From: Nematostella vectensis
Lineage: Eukaryota > Cnidaria > Anthozoa > Actiniaria > Edwardsiidae
Direction of reading: 5' to 3'
DNA length: 64,000 nt
NCBI RefSeq assembly: GCF_932526225.1
Contig: NC_064034.1
Coordinates: forward strand, 10,729,387-10,793,386
Below are positions 42,108 to 54,200 of the stretch, piece after piece. The notes beneath the pieces were generated by a model. That model searched no databases and had not been told where the DNA came from. It was given only the letters and a program-made list of their open reading frames with translations. Numbering within the stretch: position 1 is the first letter of the stretch; every line of letters starts with the position of its first letter. A program made the translations under genes and the position numbers.

Positions 42108-45100
42108 AACAAATAGACGAGCACTCGGAACCACGTGCCGCGAAAACTCGTATCGATGGATTGACAATATGAGCTACCTTTCTTAAACAAATTTGAATTA
42201 GGTGTGGGGCTCTGCTTACGCGACTTACCACCTGAGAAATCCGACAAATGGACTTTAAAATTGTTTAGACGTAATTAAAAAAGAGGCCTCAAGGGCAAAA
42301 AAGGAATGGACCAATTCAAGCGGGGAAAACAACTTTATTAAAATCACAATCTTACATTTAATATCAAATGTTACGATGACAGATAAGAGTTTACATTATT
42401 TTTACAACTTCAATTCCATATTAGTGTGACTAAGAGATCGTGAACAATTCGAGATATTGCTAAAAAGGTCTTATGACAAATTCAAACGGATTCCAAGAAC
42501 ATCCAAAAGCATTGTAGAAAATGAAAAAAAAAAGAAGCCTAAAGGATATCCAGGCGAAGAAGATTTGTAATCGGAATCTTGCACACCTTTCGAAATAATG
42601 GTGTGATAAATATGTTCAAATACCACCCGTACATCGGGAAATTGTTATTTATTCTTTTTGACATATGTATTTCCAGATTGTAAAGATTAAGATCCAGACA
42701 TACTGTTGCAGCACCAAAATCATCATTGCCAAAACCTTAAGCCTAGAAGCCTGCCACGCCTAGTAAAGTTCTACTTGTGTCTGCAGTGTCGTGCTTACGT
42801 CGGTGATCGATCCGCTGTTGTAGACATCTTCACCAATCAACAACGAACGCCTACTCGCCACAGATTCCAAATTCAGGAATGCTTGAACGAGGAAACGCCC
42901 TTTGTCGATGGCGCCAACAATTTGTTGGACACTACGATAAACTGACAATTTGTCAGTTGTACTATGGATAAAGCCACATGCCTATTCCATTTCTCTTTTT
43001 TTTTGTTATTTCCAAAATTGAATCGCAAATCTTCTTTTTACTGTTTGGCCGAAATGGATTCGAAAAAAAAAAGCAAATGCATCAAAATCGCAAGAAAAAT
43101 CTAAAGCCAAGGATCGAAGTCAACAATATCGGATTGGCTTTTGTCGCAAGCTATGTTGAACCTACTAATAACTATAGTACTAGCATTCATGGACTCGAAA
43201 TTCCAGCATACACACCTATATACTAATAAAACAATACTTGAAAGTTGTATGGGCGTGGTGAGGGTGTAATTTTGGAGGTACTAATAGTGTAATGTATGTC
43301 CAAAATCCACGTTGTTTTCTAAGGTTTACAGACAACTCAAAAAATATCCTATGCTTCAAAATAGGTTTGTGCGTTACAAATTCAAGTCCAATGAATGTCG
43401 TTCAAAACTCCAACCCCAAGAAGACAACCCAAAGCATAGGAGCCGAAAATGGCATTTTCGTGTCCAAACCATTCCAAAAGGAATTTCCGATAATCTTTAG
43501 GTGGCCTTCTATGCCTAAATTCTAGTTGACTCCAATAAACCCATGAGCAGACAATTTTATATGCCCTTCCAACACTTGCAGCTGATCAAAATCTCATCAC
43601 ACAAATATTAGGACACTATTTTTCAGAATTTTTTATCAGGTATGGGCTGCCTGTGTTGGGTGAGCAAAGGCTGTGCTTAACCTTGCAGGTATCTTAGCCC
43701 ACCTTCCCCCAGTCCCCCCTTCCAACTATGCTAACACATATGTATGATGTATGTATTAGAGGACCACCTTTGCTCAGACGAATCATCTGCTCAGCCCATA
43801 AAAACCTACACTACCCCCCTGAGTATCCAGGTGAGACATCAAACAACTCAGCTTTATTAGAGGGGGTCCTAGAAATAAAAAAAACATCACTTATCATAGT
43901 ATGATAGTATTTCTTTTCATTGAAATCTTTCATATTTTCATCCAATGCTTCTTGACCGTTTTATGTATGAGAATTAATAAATTTCTGTTTATGATGCAGT
44001 CACCAACAATGCTCGATGTGGAAAACTGTACATTAGTTGTATTGAAAGTACAGATCACCTGTAATCAGTATACGGCCCATGCATCACATGATAAAGTTAT
44101 CAGCAAAAGGGGGAGAGCGTACCTCCAGGTGGCTGAATCCTCCCACGCAGACCAGTAATGCCTAGACTACCAAAATCTCAAACTAACGAACCATCTGTTC
44201 GTGATAAAAAAGGGACTTAAACAAAAATCATGTGACAGGCTTCACCTATTCGGAATAAATCCTCCCCCTTCCCAAAGGCCCAGATTCAAATGATACTCTG
44301 GCCCTCTTGCTAGTCAATGATTTTGATTTATTATTAGTTTGTAATTGCTTTATATAAAAAAAGCAATGCTTTCTATGGTCTGGATCTTATTCTGTATCTA
44401 TTTTCATCTATATTAAAGATAAAAATATATAGCTTTGTAGAGATTTGAATACAAGTCTCCTGATATAAAAGCAAACTGTTATATGGTACAGCTTCAATCA
44501 TATGACAGTTTATCCCTTTGAGTAAGAATACTGCCAGCCTTAGCCAAGTTTAAAATCAGAGAATGTTACAGCTCTAACAAGTCTGCATGACTAGTATTCG
44601 TCTTAATTGAGCATTCTTTTTTGTTTTTGTTTTATATTTTAATAAATATTGTAATAGCTCCACTATTCTTCTAGCATCCAATTATTTCTGTACATGATCA
44701 TCTGTGAAGAAAATTTAATTGACATTCTATGATACCAATATTTTCTTTGGTACCTTCCCCATCCCCCCCCCCCCCCCCTTCCCCCAACGCACTTCCCATC
44801 GAAAGCATGTTTCTTTCGAGACGCTTTGGGAAAATTTGAATTTATTTTTCGTACTTTGTTATTTAAGAGTATTTTACTTTTGACAAGAATAGCAGTTTTT
44901 TTTATCTCTCCTCGGTTTCCTATATGGTGTGTTAAACCAAATTCATATGTTCTTATAGTTTGCAGAGGCGTTCTGTTTTTTTTTTAGTGTTTTCTCTCAC
45001 CTAGCCAAAGTCAACTTTTTGATGATGGTGATCTGGTGATGAGCAGTCTGGTACGTACGCTTCAAGCGCGTGAGAAATGTTAGGAAAGTTTACCTGTAGA

Positions 45101-46475
45101 GATAAAAATTAAAAAAAAATAGAAAACAGGAGAAATTTTAACGTTAAAGCATTTGGAAAATTTACTATTATTATTCGCTTTGCCTTTAGGAGAGAGTTAA
45201 CAAGCGGGGAAGGCGGGAAGCGTACAGTGAAAATGTTCCTGTTAAAACAGAAGAAACAACTCAAACTTTGAAACACTCTACAATTTTTAGGCATTTTGTA
45301 CTTTGTAAATTACCCCACATATCTTTTCTCATGGTGCAATAGAAAATAACAGAATAATTTCAGATATTTTCTACCAAAAGGTAACCTAGACCTCGTTAGA
45401 AGTGAAAATGGGAACTTTCGTGAAATGCGCGACGGAATTTTCAAATTAAACACTTTTTTTTATCTTTTGAGTTTGTCTGGACCTTCCGAACGCAATATAA
45501 TTGGCTCTGTGTATATGTGAAGTGAGACAAAATAATTCGAGCAAGTTTAGCAAAATAAAATCAAGAGCGAAAGTCGGGCTCTCTATTTTGCGAGCGTGAA
45601 TATTTGATCTTGCCATGTGTACAAGCGACAAGTATACTAACCAATCAGCAGAATACTTCTGTCATTAAAAATACAATACAATCACAGTTCACTGGTGAGT
45701 CAATCGTACAAATGATAACCGCAGAAAAACTATAGTCTTTAATTTGCGTTTCAAAGGCAGCACGTGAAAATGCGCGTGACAAATTTCGGTCATTTGTGGA
45801 GGGCCTCGAAAGTATGCGAATACATTAGAACTGCAAGGGCGGTAGGAAAAGTTTTCGCGCTAGTACGGGGTAGTAGCTCAGATTATGACCGTGTTTTCTA
45901 ATCAAAACGGTTTATTAACAGAATTTAGCCTAACAAACTCCGTTCCTAACGCCCTTGGGACTGTCCATACTTTTGTTTCCAGAGCGCTGTAATTGTGTCC
46001 AGTTCCCAAAATTTCACACACACATTACTTTTTTGGCTAGCTAAGCCATGTCTGATATCTCATTATTTGATTACTAGAACCACAAGTACACCAAGCAAAC
46101 TGTGTATTGTATCAAGAAATATGGAGTGAAAATTGAGTCACTTATTTCACTATAAAATAAAATAGTTAAAATCTCAATAATATTCATACTCATATTATTC
46201 ATACTTATATTCATATTAATGACTATTACCCTTGTTTCGCTGTTAAGTCTCCCCACGGTGAACCATATAATCTTATTCACTCACAAAGGGGCATCTGTAC
46301 TCTGTGCTAGAACTGAGCAATTTTTCAGCTTTCAGTTAACATCTTAAAATGTCTGCAATTAATAGTTATTTTTAAAGCTCTTTTATCGAAGCTACCACGC
46401 TGACTTTGCCCCCCCCCCCCCCCCCCCCCCCGGGGGAGCCCTCTAAAAGCTAATGTAACCCTAAAATATTGTAAC
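42108..46475. other. Intergenic AT-rich region, no recognised gene
   Basis: Only short ORFs without domain signatures (for example 42706-42945 and 43901-44158). A C-run of about 18 lies near 44765 and a run of 23 Cs at 46409-46431. Nothing else is supported. Confidence 0.5.
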
Positions 46476-46685
46476 TCTTAGGGCGCGTTTTTTTCCTAAT
46501 CATTCTGGAATGGGAATGGTTGGTAGAGAATGTTCAGAATGGCATTCTAGTCCAATCTGCTACAGGTAGCAGAATGGGTGGATGGTCTTCATTCCATTCC
46601 GAAATGGGAATGCGGGATAAACGAACCCGCGCTTCTATTCTAATCATTCTCTTTCCGGAATCACGAGTAAAAACGCGCCCTAAGA
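46476..46685. mobile_element. 210-bp MITE with TCTTAGGGCGCGTTTTT termini
   Basis: Starts TCTTAGGGCGCGTTTTT and ends AAAAACGCGCCCTAAGA, a 17-base perfect inverted repeat. The interior holds further GGAATGGGAATG and CATTCC inverted motifs, so the whole unit can fold into a hairpin. No target duplication can be assigned with confidence. The ORFs across it are not coding. Confidence 0.8.
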
Positions 46686-48207
46686 TAAAGCAGAATGGGT
46701 GCGGGCAAGAGAGGTTTAAACCTTTGTTTTCAAAAATTTGTTCAAATTGAAACCCGTTTAGTTGCCCCTTCAAAAAGTGCTGATCTGTGGCGAATGAAGT
46801 CACCAATGTTTCTAGTTTGCAAATTCTAAAATGAATATTAGATATTATTAATAGGCGAGGCGCGATGCATGTGCTCTCTGGGTTTTTCATTAGTTCTTTT
46901 GAAATATTTGAGGTTGTTGAAGCGGGGGGGGGTACATTCAAAATCTCCCCTCCCCCCTTAGGGTATTTAATGAACACTCCCTTAAAGGGAAAATTCATAT
47001 ATTACACAGATTTAGGTAATGCCTAAAAGTGGAACTCCAAAACAGCTTTGCTTATTTTCCTTCCATGAATTCAATATAAAACTCATAGACTGCTTATGAC
47101 ACTAGCGCAAGAACAAAACAAGATGGCGGTCAATACGCCGCGAATAGCAAAGATCATCGGGCAAACGCCTAACAAAATCATAATATTCAGCAGAATATTC
47201 AGTATCTCACGGAGATTATGTAATTATTCTTTCGTATTTATCATAACTGATACACTAGATACCAATCCCTTCTCGGGCGTGGGAACACAAGAAAGATAAA
47301 CCACCCTCCAGCACAGCTCCTACAGCCGAAAGGCTCCAATTCATCAAACACGGACTCTTATATCAGCATAAAGGCCAAGAACTGATATGGAACGAAACTG
47401 AACACAAAACATTTCAGCTGAAGGTTAAAAAAGGGCACATTTGTTTGCACTTAAAAACCTTTGAGGGCTTTATTTTCTTTGTAACATTTATCCGTGATAA
47501 TCATTTCCATTGGTACCGGCCCGGAGACGCCCCTGGTAGACCTGGTATTGCTTTGTGTCGAAGGATATAGAACTATAACACTGTTATAATTATTTGCTGC
47601 AAACTAACGTTAACGGCTTTTTCTATCTAACCCACCATACTTAAGGTGTTTGTTTGCACCGGTACCGGTACTCGTCAGTTATCTAGTTATTCAGTTATTG
47701 TATTTCTCGGTTGATTCTACGTATTTCAAAGGGATTGTGTTGACACAGTGACTTTCCTTTATTTACAGAGGCTAGGAGCGCCTGTCCTGCATAAGAACGC
47801 AGGAATCAAATCAACTCCCCTGCTTTTTAGTGCGGCTTTAATTAGTTGAGCATTTCAGGTAAAAACCTCTTAAGCAACGCTTTTATATTTTTTAATCTAA
47901 ACAGGGAATTTCGTAAGCGCCATCTCAACTCTAAGAAAGAAAATAAGAACAGTTCTCGGAGCGTTTAAAAAGCATTGTTAGAAGAAAATGCCATGATACC
48001 AGTGTTATGAATCTTGTAAAAGAAGCATCTTTTTAAAGTAAAATATGAGATTGTCATTTGATCTCTTTCACTTGCTACAAAGCGGAATAAGCACGGTAAA
48101 AGTTGAAGGTCGTAGTGGGTCACGTGTCAGGATGGAATCTATAAGTTAATGATTTGTCAAAGTAGAGGACAACCGGAACCTCTGTCACGGCCAAGTCATA
48201 CCGAAGC
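46686..48207. other. Intergenic, presumed promoter side of gene 2
   Basis: No gene seen. A CTATAAGTT motif at 48137 lies about 70 bases before the gene-2 ATG and could be a weak TATA element. Two upstream ATGs occur at 48132 and 48149. Confidence 0.4.
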
Positions 48208-48274
48208 ATGAATCGCCTTTGGACGCTACACTTCCTGCTACTCTTCCTCCTTTTCCTACCCACCGGGGAATCAG
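48208..48274 (+). CDS. Gene 2 first exon: signal peptide
   Basis: MNRLWTLHFLLLFLLFLPTG then ESG: short basic start, Leu/Phe core and a plausible cleavage near the Gly/Ser. An A stands at -3 of the ATG. It ends in phase 1 at CAG|GTAGGC and joins the F5/8C exon at 51145 to give SGCLDRPIGLQD, the normal domain start with its first cysteine. Confidence 0.85.
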
Positions 48275-51200
48275 GTAGGCTATCCACTCCCTTTGACAGG
48301 GTTTTAATAATCTCTTTCCCCGTCTGCGATGTCTTGACTGTGCAGCTTAGCGAATTCGCTGTGGTTTCGATGAATTTCTATCAGCTTGAAATACGATCCT
48401 GTGGGCTCTGGGGACTATGGCGCTAGTCAATATAACCTGGAGAAATAAATAGCATGTCATGTATGTATCAACAAATATAATTTAATTGTTACTCGCTTTT
48501 TTTTACTACAGAAGCGTTGATTATGATAGTTCAGTATTTCCCCAGTTTCTCGAGAAATGTAAAAAGTTTCCTTATCCACGAGAAACAAGTGTCTAGCTAA
48601 AAATCAAATTTGATAATAACAACAAAGAGCAGCAACTAGTTGTGTAGGCTTTAAGATTGTGTGACCTGGTAGATAATTATTTGAGTGTGGGTTTCCCTCC
48701 AGTAGGTTTTAGCAGCGGCTAGGGTGCTTCGATTAACATTTCTTTGTAGAACGGAGAAGTAGTTGAGATGCCAAAGTCAATGTAATTGCGGCAAACGTGT
48801 GACAAGCATTTATTTCCTGTCTTGGTATTTTGACTTATTTTACTTAATTTATATTGCGAGTATGTGTGGTGTTACTTGACCCAGACAACAAAAAAGCACC
48901 AAATTCCTTAAAAGCCTACACTGAGAACTAAAACACGTCTGCTTGATGGGCAAACAATCCAATCTCGGCATTACACTTTAGTAAAAGCTGAACAAATGCT
49001 TCCTGTTGTGACCCGGAAGTAAAGGGACATAAACAACCAGTTATTTAAAAAGTTTTTTTTTACCTTTTTTACCTTAAAACGTGCAGCGTGATGTAAGGAC
49101 AAAGTAATGATATCGGTAGAGCGACGGGATATCCCGCTCGTAGGTTTAGTTTCCCTTTGCGCGGTTGGAATCTTCGTTTAGAGTTTCGCGCTCCCGCGGT
49201 GAGTAAGATGCTACTCGGCACACGCGGGATGTAACGAGGATCCCGCGGGTCAATGATAATAATGTAAGTTGGAACTTTTTCTTAAATTCTGATATTTTAA
49301 ACGTGGGGATTGTTTTTTTTCGCATTTGCTTTATACGCACCTTTTTTTTTATAAGAACGTGTCGTTTTTATTTGAGGCTGAGCCGTTATTTAAGAGCATT
49401 TTAAAGATGAAAAGTTCTTATGGATGTTCTAGATTTTCAGTGACATTGCAGCAACATATCAGCACATCAGCTATTGCATACAAAATTATGACATGAAAAA
49501 GAAGTGTTCATTTACATATCATGAGATGGGTAGGGGGAGGGGGAGGAATTTTGACTAAATTGAACAAATTGCAGCGGTTGTTGTTGGTGAGCTCATGAGA
49601 GAAGTGAAACGCTTGACACAGCGGCGACTACTTAAAGTCAATTTTTATAACCAGGGCCGTAGCAGCTGGTGGGGTACTGGGGGCATGTGCATCTCCCCAC
49701 CCCCCCCCCCCCAAAATTATAAGGAAATTACTAGAAGGGGCGTGGCTGTGCCCCCCAATATTTCCTAAATTTTTCTGTATTTTATTCTCTGTTGACAACT
49801 CCCTGAACTAATGCACAACAGCCTTTGTATATTTTGGTATTAAAAGCTTAATAAAAAAATATTACACTGTTTATAAAGCGATCACTCTAGAAGATTATAT
49901 GTTTATCATAAGCGGTATCCCCCCCCCCCCCCCCCCTTGGTGGTTAACAATTTGTTTAACATATGAGCCGGGGGTCAAACAGCACGTTTCACACACTGCT
50001 CTAATCTTGGGTTAGATTTTGGCGGCTCGTGAAAAGAGACGTCTGTTTACGTTAGAAAATTGACGAACGTGGATTTTTACCCGGGCAACCCCGTCTGAGA
50101 TCCGGGTCGCCAGAGGATGAAAATTGACCCTGGCTAGGCGGGTCATGGGATTAGGCCGCTCCCCGGATTAGCCCTCAACCCGGGATCATGTAACGATACC
50201 CTTAGTATGTTCGTAGAATTTGGCTGTCTCGCGTGACAGCACCAGCGCTAAACCTTCCCATGGTACATTGCTCTCACTCAGTCTCGAATTTTTTCCGCGG
50301 TAGTGATATTTTTAATTGCTTTTTCTGACTGGAGACGCCTGGGTACGAGGCAGAGAATTTGGCAAACAAAATGAAATGCGGGGGAAATATCCACGTTTCT
50401 AGTATTCGCTCTTCCGGGCCAGCCCCATCTCCGAATGATCTGCCTTTTAAAAACTCAACGGGAAGTGCTAATTATCGCATTGGTCCTGGAATCCTCAGTT
50501 AAGTTATGGAATGCTCTCACTTAATATATGGGGAAGCGATGGGTACCAAGAAATTTTCCAAAACCAAGAAGTCTCGCCAAAATTTCGGAAACTCGCCGTC
50601 TTTTACGCAAGTCTCGGAGTCTCGTTTTTTTTTTTTCAAGAATTTAGGGGTCTCGGAGTCTCGTTACTTTTCTACAACGGTCTCGGGTTCTCGAATTTTT
50701 AAACGCGATCTCATGGTCCCCAATTTTTGTTAAACGCGCGATATGTTTTATATTGTTACTATGGCCGTGGGTTTGACTTCTGAGCCTGAAAGTTTAGCTA
50801 TTGTAGGAAGATTGTATGGTAATCAGACCCCACTTATATATCTTTCTATAACCAGATAAACGATTCTCTACATGAACAATCTCATAATCTAGTCTCGCCT
50901 TCGCTGTTTTATCGGAAGCACGGGCTCGGATTCTGAAATTTGACAAGAATCTCGGGCTCGGATTCTGAAACGCGGGTCTCGGCGCCTCGGCAAGTCCCGG
51001 ATTTACCCATCGCTACCGCTTAATATCTTCGCAAGGGTGATTATGTACGGTATAGGGGGTGGCGGGTGGGATACTTAAATGAATCTTTTCTTAACCCCAT
51101 TTTCCCGTATTGTTACTAAGGTTGTCAAATGTTTCTTTATCCAGGATGTCTGGATCGACCAATAGGCCTTCAGGATGCTGGCATGTTTCCTAATGTGCGA

Positions 51201-54200
51201 TTCACAGCGTCGTCATACTACCAGACTACCTCTGGCTACAAACCCTATCGCGCACGCCTTACCAGCTCACAAGCCTGGGCACCGACAAGCAACACTGACC
51301 CCAATGATTATCTTCAGGTAAAGTCCAAGTTCTTCGCGATGTCGTTATTTCGCTAAGTTTGAAGATAATGTTACAAACTGCATTAGACACCTCTATGGGC
51401 GATACCATCGGTAGGCAACTCAAAAGAAGTGGAAAAAATATTAGTTCAATTTTGCCAATGTTTTTCTAGGTGGATCTTGGATCTCTGTATGTCATCTGTG
51501 GATTGGGAACAAAAGGAAACAGGAAAACCTCAGAAAATGAGTGGACGACAGAGTACAAGATTAACACATCGTTAGACGGCGCCACGTGGGTTAGCTACAA
51601 AGATAGTGGGGCTGAAAAGGCAAGTTTGAGAAATAAAGTGGTACCTCTATTGAGCGGCAATTGCCATCAAAACCGTACTAAGTGCATAGCCGAAGCAGTT
51701 CTCGAGTCATTGGAGGGAGGGTGGGGAGGGTGGCGGCACTATACAGAAACATCAAGATAACATTGGGGGCGATATTCATTTTGAAGTTTGTGCTGCAAAA
51801 TAGGCATAAATGAGCATTTTAGCAGCAGACCAATCAATGCGAAGAACGCAGTGGCCGATTCCAGGGCCATTCCCCGCCGACCCGTATAACAGGGGAAAGG
51901 GCACTGGAAACAAAGTTACGGGTGTTACGGGACATTGGAATAAGTGGCAGCTTGATAAAGGTATCACTTTGATGATGATACGATACTTGTCAATGCAGTA
52001 AGAGAAAAGGCCATATAAGGCGTTATGACTATTTATAGTAACGAGGCGACGCCTATGTGGCGCACACTGAAAGGACAAAGCTCAGGTAGCTCTGTTTAGA
52101 AATAAAACCCAAATTCGTAATTCTCTTCCTTTTATTTTTTCCAGTTATTTGGCGGAAATTCCGACTCAACTACTCTCGTGACCAACACATTGGCAATCTC
52201 GACAAACATGCGGTTTGTGCGTTTTATACCAACTCGATATAATCGTTTCAAGGCTCTGCGCATCGAGCTATTCGGCTTTTGCCAAGGTACACAATTTTTT
52301 TCTCTCTCTTTTACTCTGATACATATTTAACCATGCTTTTCTGCGCCATAGATTGCACGCAGCCTTTAGGAATGGAAAATCAAGGAATACTGAGCACCGC
52401 GATGACGTCATCTTCTGAGATTGACGGCTCTCATAGCGCGTCCGCTGGCCGTCTGTACGGCGGCTCATCATGGTGCAGCGCCACGTCGTCTAGCTCGGAG
52501 TATCTGCAGGTGGACCTGGGGCGAGTAGTGAGGGTCACGGGCATTGCGACACAGGGGTCCCCTGATGAGGATAAATGGGCCTCTCAGTACCGTTTATCTT
52601 ACAGTAATGACTCAAACACTTGGACTACAGTGACATCAGTAAGTGATTGACTCTGAGTTTTTTTTTTCCTCGGGCTTTCTTTGTACACCCTATGTGTTCA
52701 ATGGTAATAAGACAAACACTGGTTTTCGTTACACAGGATTTCGCTGGCAATGTCGATGGGAATGGAGTTCGTGTCAATTGGCTGTCTCCCCAAATAAGGT
52801 CACGTTTCATCAAAGTGCATGTGCAGTCGTGGAATACCGCTGTCTGCATGCGTTTGGAGATCCATGGATGTGAAAGTAAGCGCAAGTGATCAACTATTCT
52901 ATTTATAATATTGTATACATCAACTAAATATAATTAATTTATTTTTCTCTTTTTTAAAATAAAAGTAAAACGTAGATTAAAATATTGAACCAGCAAATTT
53001 TCCATGTGTCACGTTTAGCTTTAACTGAGGTGTTGATATACAGTTTATGATCGTGTTAAAGGACTCTGAGTCTGGATTAACATATGGGGATTGACAATAT
53101 AATGTTACTGCTACAGTAATACATGTTCCAATAATAACTAATGCATTGTGGGCTATGAAATTGAGAAAACGTTCATTAGAATTATATTACCCTAAAAATG
53201 ATGGTGGTATGGATGATGCTAAAAATAAGAAAACCTAGAGAAATTAGCTGCTAGCCAAGTCCATACCTCCTGACTGGAGTGTTGAAATGCTTTTTATTTT
53301 GTTTAAACTTTGACATTCAAGGAAATCCCTTGAGTTGCGATATCCCAGTTGGTGTTGCCGACGGAACAATACCAGATGCGAATTTGACCGCGTCATCGAC
53401 CAGCAACAGCAGCGCCTTAGTGTCTACAGCTAGACTTAACTATGCCGCTGGCCCTTCGTGGTGCGCAGGCTCGGATGATATCTCACCGTTCTTCGAGGTA
53501 GACCTGGGTACAATTCACGTGATTTGTGCTGTGGCTACCCAGGGAAGTGCAGATAGCGAGGACTGGATACAAAGTTTCAGGCTTGCGGGTGCGCAGGATG
53601 GCTTAACGTGGAAAAAGTACACGGAGGATGGGAAGGTCAAGGTGAGACTTTTTCAGAATGAAGAAGACGACCAACCCTTGTCCAGCATGTACAATCCCGG
53701 CTACCCCTCCCCAACACTATTAACAAGACACCACAGAAATCCCTTATCAGTATCTAACATATCTACTGGTCCGTTTTTATTCCCCGTATGCCATCTCTAA
53801 CAATCTTTGGTGGTCTCTGTCGATTTGTTAAAAGGTTTTTAAAGTTGCCGTCTTTTGTGATATCACTTCTACTAATGTTTTTTTGAAGCGTGTTGGTCTT
53901 CCCAGGTATTTGATGGTGATTTTGACAGCAGTGCCACTGTTAGCAATTTAAGTCGCTTTTGTGTTATCTCTCCTACAGTAATGTTTGTTCCATCGCGTTT
54001 TTCTTCCAGGTATTTGATGGTAATTTTGACAGCAGTACCACAGTCAAGCAGTTCTTGCGTGACGCTCTCGTAGCGCGTCACGTAAGGTTCATATTGGAAA
54101 AGCGCAAAGGGAGTGCTTGCATGCGAGTCGAGATTTACGGCAGGTCGACAAGCGGTAAGAATGTCTTATTCTAATAGTTTGCATATTATTTTTACCTCAA

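Noticed and set aside
42706-42945. 79-codon ORF
   Set aside because: No recognisable domain, no splice or promoter context, lies in AT-rich intergenic DNA.
46534-46998. 154-codon minus-strand ORF
   Set aside because: It crosses the 210-bp MITE and has no domain signature.
53900-53950. Separate exon at the upstream duplicated acceptor
   Set aside because: It repeats only the first codons of the 54010 exon and then loses frame; better explained as a duplicated splice site.
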